Positions 7,141-15,922 of a stretch of DNA of 64,000 nt are shown one piece after another. Below the pieces are notes generated by a model. The model did no database searches. It was given only the letters and a program-made list of their open reading frames with translations, and was not told the origin of the DNA. The position numbers and the translations under genes are program-made. Each line of letters starts with the position of its first letter. Within the stretch, counting starts at the first letter, position 1. The DNA comes from Elusimicrobiota bacterium (GTDB taxonomy: Bacteria; Elusimicrobiota; Elusimicrobia; 2-02-FULL-39-32), in NCBI GenBank assembly GCA_016180425.1, contig JACPBF010000003.1, forward strand, positions 1 through 64,000. Reading direction: 5' to 3'.

Positions 7141-7341
7141 ATGAAGGGAACAGTTAAGTGGTTTAATGATCAAAAAGGATACGGGTTTATAACGCCAGAA
7201 GATGGGTCAAAAGATTTGTTTGTTCATCATTCTGCAATAAAAATGGATGGGTTTAAAAGCCTTTCAGAAAATCAGAAAGTTGAATTTGAAATGGAGCAAA
7301 CCGACAAAGGTCCAAAAGCAGCCAATGTCCGTCCGGTATAA
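7141..7341 (+). CDS. Cold-shock domain protein (CspA family)
   Basis: This 66-residue single-domain protein has the RNA-binding motifs KGYGFI (RNP1) and LFVHHSAI (RNP2) of the CSD family. It acts as an RNA chaperone in the cytoplasm. A strong AAAGGAG Shine-Dalgarno sequence precedes the ATG. The gene is monocistronic, with a leader of about 70 bases upstream and an intrinsic terminator downstream. Confidence 0.96.
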   Translation: MKGTVKWFNDQKGYGFITPEDGSKDLFVHHSAIKMDGFKSLSENQKVEFEMEQTDKGPKAANVRPV

Positions 7342-7369
7342 ACTCTAACTTTTAATAAGTTAAACTATA

Positions 7370-7400
7370 AAAACCCATACCTTAAAAGTATGGGTTTTTT
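7370..7400 (+). terminator. Intrinsic terminator of the cold-shock gene
   Basis: AAAACCCATAC at 7370-7380 pairs with GTATGGGTTTT at 7388-7398 (11 bp) across a 7-base loop, and the 3' arm merges into a run of six T. The A-rich 5' arm lets it also work for minus-strand transcripts arriving from the DUF4321-like gene. Confidence 0.88.
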
Positions 7401-7431
7401 GTTGTATTAGGTGTAATCGGTTTAGAGAAAA

Positions 7432-7698
7432 TTATTTTAAAAAGGTTTTAAAAATATAGGCTGAGAATAAAATGCCCAGAACAGATGGAACATTAAATTT
7501 TAGGAGACAGCCAAAGGTTAGCTCTAAAACGCGCAAGTCTAAAGTGGTGGGTGAAAGTCCCGCTGATATTTCTTTGGAAAAAAGATCATAAATAATTCCA
7601 TCTGGAAAAGCATGTCCAATAAAACCGCCAATGAAGCTCCCCAAAAGCGCCCCAACCACAATCACAATAATACCCATGAATAAATTTTTTCCTTCCAT
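7432..7698 (-). CDS. Small membrane protein, DUF4321-like
   Basis: An 88-residue protein with two hydrophobic segments: residues ~6-28 (glycine-rich, FMGIIVIVVGALLGSFIGGF) and ~70-86. Between them lies SAGLSPTTLDLRVLELTFG, which resembles DUF4321 proteins. Role unknown; probably inner membrane. An AAAGGAG Shine-Dalgarno sequence precedes the ATG. It is transcribed with or before cutA but separated by 73 bases. Confidence 0.7.
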   Translation of the reverse strand: MEGKNLFMGIIVIVVGALLGSFIGGFIGHAFPDGIIYDLFSKEISAGLSPTTLDLRVLELTFGCLLKFNVPSVLGILFSAYIFKTFLK

Positions 7699-7771
7699 AC
7701 TTTTCTCCTTTAACCTGAAGGTTCCATTTTAGAAGCAAAATTCAGGTTCAACCCTTAAGAAACATTTGGTT

Positions 7772-8101
7772 TTAACCCCTATGGGGTTTTAAAGATCTAG
7801 TAATCCAATTTAAGTAGTCTGGATTGCCCTCTTCTATAGGCAACGCAATGATTTCCGGAACAGAGTAGGAATGGATTGACTTAACTTTCTTAATTAATTG
7901 TTTTAAAACTGATTTTTTAGTTTTTACGATAAGAAGGGATTCTTTTGCAGTTTCGATTTTTCCTTGCCACCAATATCTGGAAAGAATTTGAGGAATAATA
8001 TTGACGCAGGCAGCCAGATGTTCTTCTAGGAGCATTTTAGAAATTTGTTCTGCTTGCTTTTGGTCTTGCGTAGTCAGGAGGACAACTTTAAAAAAACTCA
8101 T
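7772..8101 (-). CDS. cutA: CutA1 divalent-ion tolerance protein
   Basis: The 109-residue protein has the trimeric CutA1 signature: VVLLTTQDQKQAEQISKMLL at the start, LAACVNIIPQILSRYWWQGK and SYSVPEIIALPIEEGNPDYL at the end. CutA1 proteins are linked to copper tolerance, though their molecular role is unclear. It is monocistronic in appearance. Confidence 0.9.
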   Translation of the reverse strand: MSFFKVVLLTTQDQKQAEQISKMLLEEHLAACVNIIPQILSRYWWQGKIETAKESLLIVKTKKSVLKQLIKKVKSIHSYSVPEIIALPIEEGNPDYLNWITRSLKPHRG

Positions 8102-8221
8102 AAATTCAAATATATCAAAAACAGTCTTATTCAGGCAACTCTATAGGAGACTTGAACTATTGATATGTGGGTTTGGTGCGAACCAATGATTTATTACAGA
8201 GCCATGCTTGGATCAATTTTG

Positions 8222-8227
8222 TATAAT
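8222..8227 (+). promoter_or_regulatory. Candidate -10 element ahead of pepQ
   Basis: A perfect TATAAT lies 8 bases before the pepQ ATG, which has no Shine-Dalgarno sequence. A transcript started here would be almost leaderless. No good -35 hexamer is seen at 16-18 bases upstream, so this is a weak call. If real, it opens the long plus-strand run. Confidence 0.4.
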
Positions 8228-8235
8228 GAATTCTT

Positions 8236-9282
8236 ATGAATTATAAAAAAAGAAGGGATCATTTAAGAGATGGCTGCAAAGAAAAAAAAGTAGAGGGGTT
8301 TTTAACCTTTGATTTCTTTGACGTTCTTTATTTGAGCGGATTTCCATCTGAGGGTTGTTTTTTTCTAGGAACAAAAAGCGGGGATGTTCTATTTGCTCCT
8401 TTGCTTTTAGCGGAACAGGCCAGAATTTTAACAGATGGGGAGATGAAAGTGGTTTCAGAAAAGAAACTTTTAGAATCTCTCCAGCAAATTATTCAGAGAG
8501 AATCTTTAAAGCGCATTGGATATGATCCTAGTAAGGTATCTTATTCTCTTTATAAAGCATTTTCTTTATTTAAAAGCGTGCAGTGGATTCCTTTGGAAGG
8601 CTTTATCTTAAACCAAAGGATGATTAAGGATCAGGATGAAATCCTTCAAATTTCTCAAGCTTGTCATATTACCCACCAGTCTTGCCTTGAGACTTTTAAA
8701 AAGTTAAAAGAGAACATGACAGAACAGGAACTGGCGCATGTTTTAGAAAATCTATTTTATGAAAATGGAGCCAGAAAAGTCGCTTTTGAGACGATTGTGG
8801 CTTTTGGGGAACATTCTAGTTATCCTCACCATGTGGTTACTATGAAAAAATTAAAGAAAAATAGTCCAGTTTTAATGGATTTAGGCTGCATGGTCAATGG
8901 CTATAGGTCTGATTTGACGCGTACCAGTGTTTTTGGTAAAATAACGCCCCAATTCCATAAAATTTATGAGATTGTAAAAAAAGCCCAAGCTGAAGGGATT
9001 TCTTTAGTTCAACATGGAATTTCAGCTGGCCAGGTGGATGCTGCTTGCCGAGATTTTATTGCTAAAGCAGGTTTTGCAGATTTTTTTATTCATGGCACGG
9101 GCCATGGGGTTGGTCTAGAGATACATGAACCGCCCCGTTTAGGCATGGGATCAAAAGAGATTTTAAAAGAGGGCATGGTAGTGACAGTGGAGCCTGGCAT
9201 TTATCTGCCGGGTGAGTTTGGCGTGCGCATTGAAGATACGTTGCTTGTTAAAAAAAATGGATGTGAGGTTTTAACCAAATGA
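8236..9282 (+). CDS. pepQ: Xaa-Pro aminopeptidase/dipeptidase (M24 family)
   Basis: The creatinase-like N-terminal domain (residues 1-125) is followed by the pita-bread metalloprotease domain. Metal ligands are visible in DLGCMVNGYRSDLTR (two Asp), HGTGHGVGLEIHE (His), VTVEPGIY (Glu) and VRIEDT (Glu). It cleaves Xaa-Pro bonds in peptides in the cytoplasm. The end overlaps efp by 4 bases (ATGA), a common bacterial pepQ-efp pairing. Confidence 0.9.
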   Translation: MNYKKRRDHLRDGCKEKKVEGFLTFDFFDVLYLSGFPSEGCFFLGTKSGDVLFAPLLLAEQARILTDGEMKVVSEKKLLESLQQIIQRESLKRIGYDPSKVSYSLYKAFSLFKSVQWIPLEGFILNQRMIKDQDEILQISQACHITHQSCLETFKKLKENMTEQELAHVLENLFYENGARKVAFETIVAFGEHSSYPHHVVTMKKLKKNSPVLMDLGCMVNGYRSDLTRTSVFGKITPQFHKIYEIVKKAQAEGISLVQHGISAGQVDAACRDFIAKAGFADFFIHGTGHGVGLEIHEPPRLGMGSKEILKEGMVVTVEPGIYLPGEFGVRIEDTLLVKKNGCEVLTK

Positions 9283-9836
9283 TTAGCACAGCAGATTTTA
9301 AAAACGGCATTCTTTTTGAAAGCGAGGGAGCTATTTATCAAGTGGTTTGGTTTCAGCATCACAAACCCGGTAAAGGCGGGGCTGTGATGCGCACTAAACT
9401 AAAAAATGTCCGCACAGGCTCTATTACAGATCAAACTTTTAAGTCAGGAGAAAAATTTAAAGAAGTGAGCATGCAAAGAAAGAAAAATCAGTTTCTTTAT
9501 AGCGATGAGAGAGCCTGCACTTTTATGGATGTGTCAACCTATGAACAAATTGCTGTTCCCAAGAAAAAAGTGGAGGATCTGTTAAAATTTTTAAAAGAAG
9601 GTTTAGAAGTGGATGCTCTTTATTTGGGGGAGGAATTTTTAGCTTTGGATTTGCCTGCTTCAGTAGAGTTGAAAGTGGTTCAAACAGTTCCAGGCATTAA
9701 GGGTGATTCTGTCTCCAACATGACTAAACCCGCCACCTTAGAAACAGGGGTGGAACTTTCAGTTCCTCTTTTTATTAAAGAAGGTGATTCTATCCGCGTG
9801 GATACCCGCACGGGCGAATATGTGTCCAGGGTTTAA
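9279..9836 (+). CDS. efp: Translation elongation factor P
   Basis: EF-P rescues ribosomes stalled at polyproline stretches. The three-domain length (185) and the segments HHKPGKGGAVMRTKLKN, SVELKVVQTVPGIKGDSVSN and SIRVDTRTGEYVSRV are typical. Lys32 in KPGKGGA is at the site modified by beta-lysylation in E. coli. No modification enzyme (EpmA/EpmB) or rhamnosyl system is in this window. Coupled to pepQ by an ATGA overlap. Confidence 0.96.
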   Translation: MISTADFKNGILFESEGAIYQVVWFQHHKPGKGGAVMRTKLKNVRTGSITDQTFKSGEKFKEVSMQRKKNQFLYSDERACTFMDVSTYEQIAVPKKKVEDLLKFLKEGLEVDALYLGEEFLALDLPASVELKVVQTVPGIKGDSVSNMTKPATLETGVELSVPLFIKEGDSIRVDTRTGEYVSRV

Positions 9837-9930
9837 ATCCGATAAGGAATGGCAGAGAATGAAAATTTTTTGGACTCTCGTGTGGGGCACACTACATTAG
9901 GCAATATTTTGGTTCAAAGGATGAAAGAGA

Positions 9931-10434
9931 ATGGATAAAAACGATCCACAAAAGAATAATTCTGTAAAAAATCAGGGCGATCCAGACAGGCAGGCCTTAA
10001 AAGATATTTTGAATTTTATGGAAAATACGGATTTAGAACTGATTCAAATAGAAAGAAATGGCAAGAAAATTGTTTTGCGCAGATCGAGCGTAGCTGCGAT
10101 TAAAAATCAAAAGAGTCTGCAAGAAAATGGGCAGATAAAAGAAAAAGAAAAAGAATCTGAAACCAGCCCTGTTTTTTCCATTCGGTCTCCGATTGTCGGA
10201 CGATTTTATAGCTCTATGGGAAGAGACCTTCCTGCTTTGGCTGTAGAGGGAGGGAGAGTGACTGCGGGCCAAAAAGTAGCGATTGTGGAAGCCATGAAAA
10301 TTAAAAAAGAGGTTTTTTCCGCTTATACTGGCAAAGTGTCAAGGATTTTAGTAAAAAACGGGGATCCTGTGGAATATGGACAGGAACTCTTTCAGATCGT
10401 TTTAGAAGAAGAGAACGAAAAGAAAAATGTTTAA
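9931..10434 (+). CDS. accB: Biotin carboxyl carrier protein of acetyl-CoA carboxylase
   Basis: The protein carries the biotin shuttled between carboxylase subunits for malonyl-CoA synthesis. Residues ~20-52 form the N-terminal helical part, residues ~55-80 a charged linker, and residues 82-160 the biotinyl domain. Lys123 in VEAMKIKKEV is the biotin site; the usual EAMKLMNE is varied after the Met-Lys. It overlaps accC by 8 bases, the classic accBC operon. Confidence 0.95.
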   Translation: MDKNDPQKNNSVKNQGDPDRQALKDILNFMENTDLELIQIERNGKKIVLRRSSVAAIKNQKSLQENGQIKEKEKESETSPVFSIRSPIVGRFYSSMGRDLPALAVEGGRVTAGQKVAIVEAMKIKKEVFSAYTGKVSRILVKNGDPVEYGQELFQIVLEEENEKKNV

Positions 10435-11782
10435 AAAAATACTGATCGCTAATCGCGGAGAAATTGCTTTACGGGTGATTCGCGCCTGCCGCGAAATGGG
10501 AATTAAAACCGTCACGATTCACTCGGAAGCGGATCGGGAGAGCCTGCACGTAAGAAACGCGGATCAATCCATATGCGTTGGACCCGGTCCTGCCTCAGAC
10601 AGTTATTTAAATGTCCCCAGCATTATTTCTGCTTGTGAAATTTCTGGAGCAGACGCAGTGCATCCTGGCTATGGATTCCTTTCAGAAAATGAAGATTTTG
10701 CGGAAGTTTGTGAAGCGCACAAACTCACTTTTATCGGGCCTAGTAAAGATGCGATTGCTATGATGGGCAATAAAATCCAGGCAAAGAAAATTGCAAGAAA
10801 GGCTGGAGTAGAATTGATTCCAGGATCAGAGGATCCTGTGTCTCCTGAAGATCCTAACCTTTTAAAGCTTGCAAGAAAAATTGGCTATCCTTTGATTGTA
10901 AAAGCTTCTGGCGGAGGCGGCGGAAAAGGCATGAGGATTGTGACCCATGAAGAGGCTTTAATTGAGATGGTTCGTTTGGCTTCTAATGAAGCTAAACTAT
11001 CTTTTGGAGATGGCAGTGTTTATTTGGAACGATATTTTGAAGAGCCTCGTCACGTAGAAGTTCAAATTTTAGCGGACAAAGAGGGAAAAGTGATTTATTT
11101 GCCAGAAAGGGATTGTTCTGTGCAAAGAAGGTATCAGAAACTGATTGAAGAAACTCCTTCTCCTCAGGTGGATTCTAAATTAAGAAAAAAATTAGGGAAA
11201 GCCGCGCGTAAAATTGCAGAAGAAGTTGGTTATACCACAGTAGGCACCATCGAATTTTTACTGGATAAAGAAGATCGTTTTTATTTTATGGAGATGAACA
11301 CTCGTATTCAAGTAGAACACCCGGTTACTGAAATGGTCACAGGTTTAGATCTGGTAAAATGGCAAGTGCGTTTAAGCGCAGGGGAAAGATTAGATTTTGA
11401 CGAGGATGATATACGGATTCGAGGGCATGCCATGGAATGCCGCATCAATGCGGAAGATCCAGAGCATGACTTTGTGCCTAACCCAGGAAAAATTGAACAG
11501 GTGATTTTTCCCGGAGGGCCTGGAGTAAGAATTGACAGCCATATTTTTGCAGGCTATACCGTGCCATCTTATTACGATTCTCTTATAGCTAAGGTGATTG
11601 TAAATCATACGGACAGGGAATCCACTATTATTCGCATGCGCAGAGCTTTAGATGAATTTAAAATTGAAGGCATTAAAACAACCATTTCTTTTCATAAAAA
11701 AGTGCTGGAACATGATAGTTTCCGTTATGGGGATATTACCACTAATTTTGTGGCAAAACATATTTTTGGTAATGGAAGATGA
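10427..11782 (+). CDS. accC: Biotin carboxylase subunit of acetyl-CoA carboxylase
   Basis: An ATP-grasp enzyme that carboxylates the biotin on AccB. It begins KILIANRGEIALRVIRACRE, has the glycine-rich loop KASGGGGGKGMRIV, the catalytic MEMNTRIQVEHPVTEMVTG and the C-terminal domain ending near residue 445. Length 451 matches the family. Translation is coupled to accB. The accA/accD partners are not in the window. Confidence 0.97.
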   Translation: MFKKILIANRGEIALRVIRACREMGIKTVTIHSEADRESLHVRNADQSICVGPGPASDSYLNVPSIISACEISGADAVHPGYGFLSENEDFAEVCEAHKLTFIGPSKDAIAMMGNKIQAKKIARKAGVELIPGSEDPVSPEDPNLLKLARKIGYPLIVKASGGGGGKGMRIVTHEEALIEMVRLASNEAKLSFGDGSVYLERYFEEPRHVEVQILADKEGKVIYLPERDCSVQRRYQKLIEETPSPQVDSKLRKKLGKAARKIAEEVGYTTVGTIEFLLDKEDRFYFMEMNTRIQVEHPVTEMVTGLDLVKWQVRLSAGERLDFDEDDIRIRGHAMECRINAEDPEHDFVPNPGKIEQVIFPGGPGVRIDSHIFAGYTVPSYYDSLIAKVIVNHTDRESTIIRMRRALDEFKIEGIKTTISFHKKVLEHDSFRYGDITTNFVAKHIFGNGR

Positions 11783-11923
11783 ATTTTCTCCACACTTTTC
11801 TTGCTTTTACTCCAGAAGCGACATTAGATTCAAAAAATTCATTTCGATTCGCGCAACCAAGTTCAGTTCTGGGGCTTTAAGTTGTCCTTTAAGATTTCCC
11901 TTTAAATTTTTAAAGTTAAATGC

Positions 11924-12406
11924 ATGAAAACAAAAATTGTTTCCCGCAATCGCCTTGCCAAAATTTTGCAAAAGGAAAAAAATAAAAAAAAGATTGTTTT
12001 TACAAATGGTTGTTTTGATCTTTTGCATTTAGGCCATCTGCGCTTGTTGCAAGGAGCAAAAAAATGCGGAGATCTTTTGGTAGTTGCTCTTAATTCAGAT
12101 GAATCTGTTAGGCGGATTAAAGGGCCTTTGAGGCCATTGCTGAATGAACGCGCAAGGGCAGAACTCATTGCCGCATTGGAGATTGTGGATTATGTCACTT
12201 TTTTTTCAGAGGAAACCCCGGAAAAAACAATTCAACTTTTGAACCCAGATATTCTTGTAAAAGGAAGCGATTATTCTTTGGAACAAATTGTGGGCAGGAA
12301 TCATGTTTTAAAAGTAGTGCGCATTCCTTTGATTCAGGGCTATTCTACCAGTAGTTTAGTAACAAAGATAATCAAGTCTTATGGGCGTACCCAAAAGATC
12401 AGGTAA
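11924..12406 (+). CDS. rfaE2: Heptose 1-phosphate adenylyltransferase (HldE C-domain/RfaE2-like)
   Basis: A stand-alone cytidylyltransferase-fold enzyme: FTNGCFDLLHLGHLRLLQGA holds the HxGH nucleotide-binding motif, and YSTSSLVTKI is the C-terminal ISTTKI-like motif. In LPS synthesis it makes ADP-heptose from heptose 1-phosphate. The kinase half (RfaE1) is not adjacent. A 141-base gap without recognised content separates it from accC. With lpxA it supports an LPS-bearing outer membrane. Confidence 0.88.
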   Translation: MKTKIVSRNRLAKILQKEKNKKKIVFTNGCFDLLHLGHLRLLQGAKKCGDLLVVALNSDESVRRIKGPLRPLLNERARAELIAALEIVDYVTFFSEETPEKTIQLLNPDILVKGSDYSLEQIVGRNHVLKVVRIPLIQGYSTSSLVTKIIKSYGRTQKIR

Positions 12407-12505
12407 CACCCATGTCTCGAGAGAGCATTTTTCACCAAGTGGTGAAGGGGTCTGGAGACGAACAAATCTCCTTAGGTGAGGATTTGGGGGCGCGGTTCAA
12501 ATCAT

Positions 12506-12526
12506 CTCTCTTGCAAAGAGAGTTTT
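12506..12526 (+). terminator. Candidate intrinsic terminator after rfaE2
   Basis: CTCTCTT (12506-12512), loop GCA and AAGAGAG (12516-12522) form a perfect 7-bp stem followed by TTTT. The stem has moderate GC content and the U-tract is short, so termination may be partial. Confidence 0.55.
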
Positions 12527-12529
12527 AAA

Positions 12530-12545
12530 AGTTCATGCTGATAAA
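12530..12545 (+). repeat. Copy of a 16-base intergenic repeat
   Basis: AGTTCATGCTGATAAA occurs here and again exactly at 61034-61049. Its inner 11 bases also occur inverted at 50030-50040. All three lie in intergenic DNA. At this copy the other arm of the hairpin seen at 61033-61070 is missing. Confidence 0.5.
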
Positions 12546-12590
12546 GCGCTATAGAAAAATAAGGATTTTGGAAAAGCATTTATTGTTTTT

Positions 12591-13019
12591 ATGAAACGCG
12601 AAAAAGTCCCTGAGCAATATTTAAGGGTATTAGATGCGAATTTGAATCGTTGTAGAGAGGGTTTAAGGGTTCTGGAAGATACCGCTCGTTTTGTTTGGCA
12701 GAAAGAGTCCTACTTTTTTCAGTTTCGCGGTCAGAGACACTCTTTAGATCGCATGACAAGAAAATTTTTGCCGCAATTAATCTCTTCCAGGGCAAGCCAA
12801 AGCGATAGGGGTAGAACTGTTAAAGAAGGTAACAGAAAAAAAATTAAAGATTTGGTATGCGCGAATTTTAGGAGGTGTGAGGAGTCTTTAAGAGTTTTGG
12901 AAGAATATGGGAAATTGCTTTCTAAAAAGAGCTCTCCCAAATTTAAAGAAATCCGTTATAGAATCTACGATTTAGAAAAAGATGTCTATCATCTTCATGA
13001 TTTAAAAGAGCCTTCGTAG
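12591..13019 (+). CDS. ThiD2-like protein (stand-alone)
   Basis: The 142-residue protein resembles the ThiD2 domain that, in cyanobacteria and others, is fused to the N-terminus of ThiE and is proposed to phosphorylate hydroxymethylpyrimidine phosphate. It contains two related helices: DANLNRCREGLRVLEDTARF at the start and CANFRRCEESLRVLEEYGKL in the second half, suggesting an internal duplication. Here it is a separate gene 71 bases before thiE, so the two likely work together in thiamine synthesis. The kinase role is from the family, not shown. Confidence 0.75.
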   Translation: MKREKVPEQYLRVLDANLNRCREGLRVLEDTARFVWQKESYFFQFRGQRHSLDRMTRKFLPQLISSRASQSDRGRTVKEGNRKKIKDLVCANFRRCEESLRVLEEYGKLLSKKSSPKFKEIRYRIYDLEKDVYHLHDLKEPS

Positions 13020-13090
13020 TAGAAGCGACGGAACCCGAAGGGAAGATCGCTCCGTAGTTCTATTTTTGTAGGTTGAACCCTTAATTTTAA

Positions 13091-13768
13091 ATGAAAGATA
13101 CCTTAAGAGAAAAATTAAAGCGCGCGAAACTGTATGCTATTACTGCTCAGCCAAAGCCTGATAAAACTTATTTAGAAATGGTAAAAGCAGCTTTGATGGC
13201 AGGAGTTGAAGTCATTCAGTTAAGAGAAAAACATCTTTCTTCTAAAGAATTTCTTTTTTTAGCCAAATCCTTAAAGGAACTTTGTCATCTTTATGGAGCT
13301 CTTTTTATTGTCAATGACCGTTTAGATTTGGCGCTTGCTTCTGGCGCGGATGGAGTGCATCTGGGGCAGGAGGATTGTCCTTTGCCAGATGCTCTGAGAA
13401 TCGTGAATCAGTTTTATGGAAGTTCCTATTTAAAAAAAGAGATTCCTTTTCTCTTAGGAAGTTCCACCCATTCTTTAGAGCAAGCCTTAAAAGCTGAAGA
13501 AGAAGGCGCGGATTATTTAGGCTGCGGTCCAATTTTTGCCACTCCTACGAAACCGGACCGCGCTGCGATAGGGTTGGAATTAATAAAAGAATATGGGAAA
13601 AGAATTCATATCCCATTTTTCGCTATTGGCGGAATTGACCCAACCAATATAGAGCAGGTTTTAAAAACAGGAGCAAAGGCGATAGCTGTGGTTAGAGCAG
13701 TATTTGCCAGCGAGGATATTCAAGGTTCTGTTCATTCTTTGAAAGAAACCATAGGTCGTTATGCTTAA
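13091..13768 (+). CDS. thiE: Thiamine phosphate synthase
   Basis: ThiE joins the pyrimidine and thiazole halves of thiamine. The TIM-barrel motifs are clear: VIQLREKHLSSKEF, FIVNDRLDLALASGADGVHL, LLGSSTHSLEQA, DYLGCGPIFATPTKPDRAAIG and FFAIGGIDPTNIEQVLKTGA. Length 225 is normal. The last 8 bases overlap thrB. No TPP riboswitch motif (CUGAGA with ACCUGA) was seen upstream. Confidence 0.95.
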   Translation: MKDTLREKLKRAKLYAITAQPKPDKTYLEMVKAALMAGVEVIQLREKHLSSKEFLFLAKSLKELCHLYGALFIVNDRLDLALASGADGVHLGQEDCPLPDALRIVNQFYGSSYLKKEIPFLLGSSTHSLEQALKAEEEGADYLGCGPIFATPTKPDRAAIGLELIKEYGKRIHIPFFAIGGIDPTNIEQVLKTGAKAIAVVRAVFASEDIQGSVHSLKETIGRYA

Positions 13769-14705
13769 AAAGCAAATTAAAGTTAGAGTCCCAGCGACTT
13801 CTGGTAATTTAGGGTCAGGTTTTGACGCATTAGGGATCGCTCTTAATCTTTATAATACGATTGAACTTTTTTGCGAAAAAAAAATAGGTAAGGATCAAAA
13901 TCATAAACATTTATTAACCATTGAAATCAAAGGAGAAGGCAAAGGCTCCTTGCCAGAAGATGAATCCAATGTGGTTTGGCAAGGGATCCAGAAGGTATTG
14001 AAGAAAAAAGGGTTTCCTATTCAATCTTTTTCTTTTTATTTAAAGCTAGAAAATAAAATCCCTTTGGCTAAGGGGTTAGGTTCTAGCGCTGGGGCCCGAG
14101 TAGGCGGAATTTTAGCAGGCAGTGGTTTGCTTAATAATTCTTTAAGTCAAATGGAGATTTTAAATTTAGCTGCTGCCATGGAAGGTCATCCAGACAATGC
14201 GGCGCCAGCAGTGATGGGCGGATTAGTTGCTTCTTGTCTAGTTGAGGGAGAAGTGCAAGCGATAAGGTTAAATCCGCCAAGGGAGCTTTGCGCAGTTGTT
14301 TGTCTTCCGGAATTTGAGCTTTCTACAGAGAAAGCCCGTAAAATTTTGCCTTCACATGTTTCCAGAGAAGATGCGGTTTTTAATCTGCAAAGGACCGCTC
14401 TTTTTTTAGCTTCTTTTTTTACAAAAAATTTTAGCTGTTTAAAAGAAGCGATGCAGGATCGTTTACATCAGAATTATCGGAAAAAATTAATTCCAGGATT
14501 TGATCAGGTGGTTAAGAATGGTTATGATCAAGGCGCATTGGGAGTGGCTCTTTCTGGAGCTGGTCCTTCACTCTTAGCTTTTGCTTATCCTAAAAACGCA
14601 AAAAAAGTAGGAGAAGCAATGGAAAAAGGATTTTTAAAATATGGAAAAAAAGCTTCTAGTTTTATTTTGAATTTTGATTTTAAAGGGGCGCAAAATTTAT
14701 GTTAA
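13761..14705 (+). CDS. thrB: Homoserine kinase (GHMP family)
   Basis: It phosphorylates homoserine in threonine synthesis. [20 protein letters not shown] is the family N-terminus, [16 protein letters not shown] is the ATP loop (GLGSSA), and [11 protein letters not shown] is the C-terminal GHMP motif. Length 314 is usual. It overlaps thiE by 8 bases and lysC by 7, so it is tightly coupled. Homoserine dehydrogenase and threonine synthase are not in the window. Confidence 0.9.
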   Translation: MLKKQIKVRVPATSGNLGSGFDALGIALNLYNTIELFCEKKIGKDQNHKHLLTIEIKGEGKGSLPEDESNVVWQGIQKVLKKKGFPIQSFSFYLKLENKIPLAKGLGSSAGARVGGILAGSGLLNNSLSQMEILNLAAAMEGHPDNAAPAVMGGLVASCLVEGEVQAIRLNPPRELCAVVCLPEFELSTEKARKILPSHVSREDAVFNLQRTALFLASFFTKNFSCLKEAMQDRLHQNYRKKLIPGFDQVVKNGYDQGALGVALSGAGPSLLAFAYPKNAKKVGEAMEKGFLKYGKKASSFILNFDFKGAQNLC

Positions 14706-15922
14706 AGCAGGTGGTCATGAAATTTGGCGGCTCTTCTGTAGCGGATGCGGAAAAAATAAAAAAGGTTGCTTCTAGGATTAAAGAGGCTAGAAAGTTAGGA
14801 GATCATGTGGTGGTTGTGGTTTCTGCCCCAGGAGATACCACAGACGATCTTTTGGAAATGGCGCACAAAATTACTGATTCCCCTTCAGAGCGGGAGTTAG
14901 ACATGCTTTTGGCAACAGGGGAACAGGTCTCTATCGCCTTGCTTTCCATGGCGCTTCATTCTTTGAAGACAGATGCGGTTTCTTTGACTGGTCCGCAAGC
15001 AGGCATTTATGCGGATGCGAACCATACTAGAGCGCGGATCACAAAAATATTGCCCACAAAAATTCATTCAGAATTGGCTAAAGGCAAGGTAGTGATTGTG
15101 GCCGGGTTTCAAGGAATGAATCCGAACCAGGATATAACTACTTTAGGCAGGGGCGGGTCAGATTTAACCGCAGTGGCTTTGGCTGCTGCTATCAGCGCGG
15201 ATCGTTGTGAAATTTATACAGATGTAAAAGGGGTTTATACCGCAGATCCTAGAGTTGTGAAGGAAGCAAAAAAATTAGATAGAATTTCTTATGATGAAAT
15301 GTTGGAATTAGCTGGAGCTGGATCTCAAGTGATGCAGGCTCGTTCCATTGAAGTGGCTAAAAAATATAATGTGGAGCTCCATGTTCGTTCCACTTTTTCA
15401 GAGGATGAGGGAACATGGATCGTGAGGGAGGTGAGGGGCATGGAAGATGTGGTGGTTTCAGGCATTGCATTTGACAGGAATCAGGCAAAACTTTCTATTT
15501 TAGAAATTGAAGACCGTCCGGGAGTGGCTGCTAAAATTTTTGGAGCTTTAGCGGATGTCAGGATCAATGTGGACATGATCATTCAGTCCGCAGCCAGTGG
15601 ATTTTCTAATGACATCTCTTTTACAGTGGCGCGCACAGATCTAAAAAAGGCCATGCCCATTTTAGAAAAAGTAAAAGAGGAATTGGGCGCTAAAGATATT
15701 TTATGCGAGGAAAAAGTGGCAAAGGTCGCGATTGTGGGAGTGGGCATGAGGAGCCATCCGGGAGTAGCTGCTAAGATGTTTCAAACTTTAGCAAAAGCAA
15801 AGATTAATATTGAAATGATTTCCACCTCAGAGATTAAAGTGGCTTGCGTGCTGAAAGAAGAAGATTGTGAAAACGCGGTTAAAGTTTTGCACAAGGCTTT
15901 TAATTTAAATTCTAAATCATGA
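14699..15922 (+). CDS. lysC: Aspartate kinase
   Basis: First step of lysine, threonine and methionine synthesis. The kinase domain has [39 protein letters not shown] and [17 protein letters not shown]. Two C-terminal ACT domains (from about residue 265) include [20 protein letters not shown] and [20 protein letters not shown], implying feedback control by lysine and/or threonine. Length 407 fits monofunctional enzymes. It overlaps cimA by 4 bases. Confidence 0.96.
   Translation: MLKQVVMKFGGSSVADAEKIKKVASRIKEARKLGDHVVVVVSAPGDTTDDLLEMAHKITDSPSERELDMLLATGEQVSIALLSMALHSLKTDAVSLTGPQAGIYADANHTRARITKILPTKIHSELAKGKVVIVAGFQGMNPNQDITTLGRGGSDLTAVALAAAISADRCEIYTDVKGVYTADPRVVKEAKKLDRISYDEMLELAGAGSQVMQARSIEVAKKYNVELHVRSTFSEDEGTWIVREVRGMEDVVVSGIAFDRNQAKLSILEIEDRPGVAAKIFGALADVRINVDMIIQSAASGFSNDISFTVARTDLKKAMPILEKVKEELGAKDILCEEKVAKVAIVGVGMRSHPGVAAKMFQTLAKAKINIEMISTSEIKVACVLKEEDCENAVKVLHKAFNLNSKS

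Noticed and set aside
11652-11927. Plus-strand ORF over the accC end and the following gap
   Set aside because: It lies in another frame of accC, has no ribosome site and no protein-like pattern; the 141-base gap shows nothing else.
12415-12515. tRNA-like gene
   Set aside because: D-loop-like and T-loop-like patches occur, but no 5-bp T stem can form around TTCAAAT and the anticodon loop would have 8 bases.
12407-13090. TPP riboswitch before thiE
   Set aside because: Neither the CUGAGA nor the ACCUGAUCUGG-type core was found on the plus strand.
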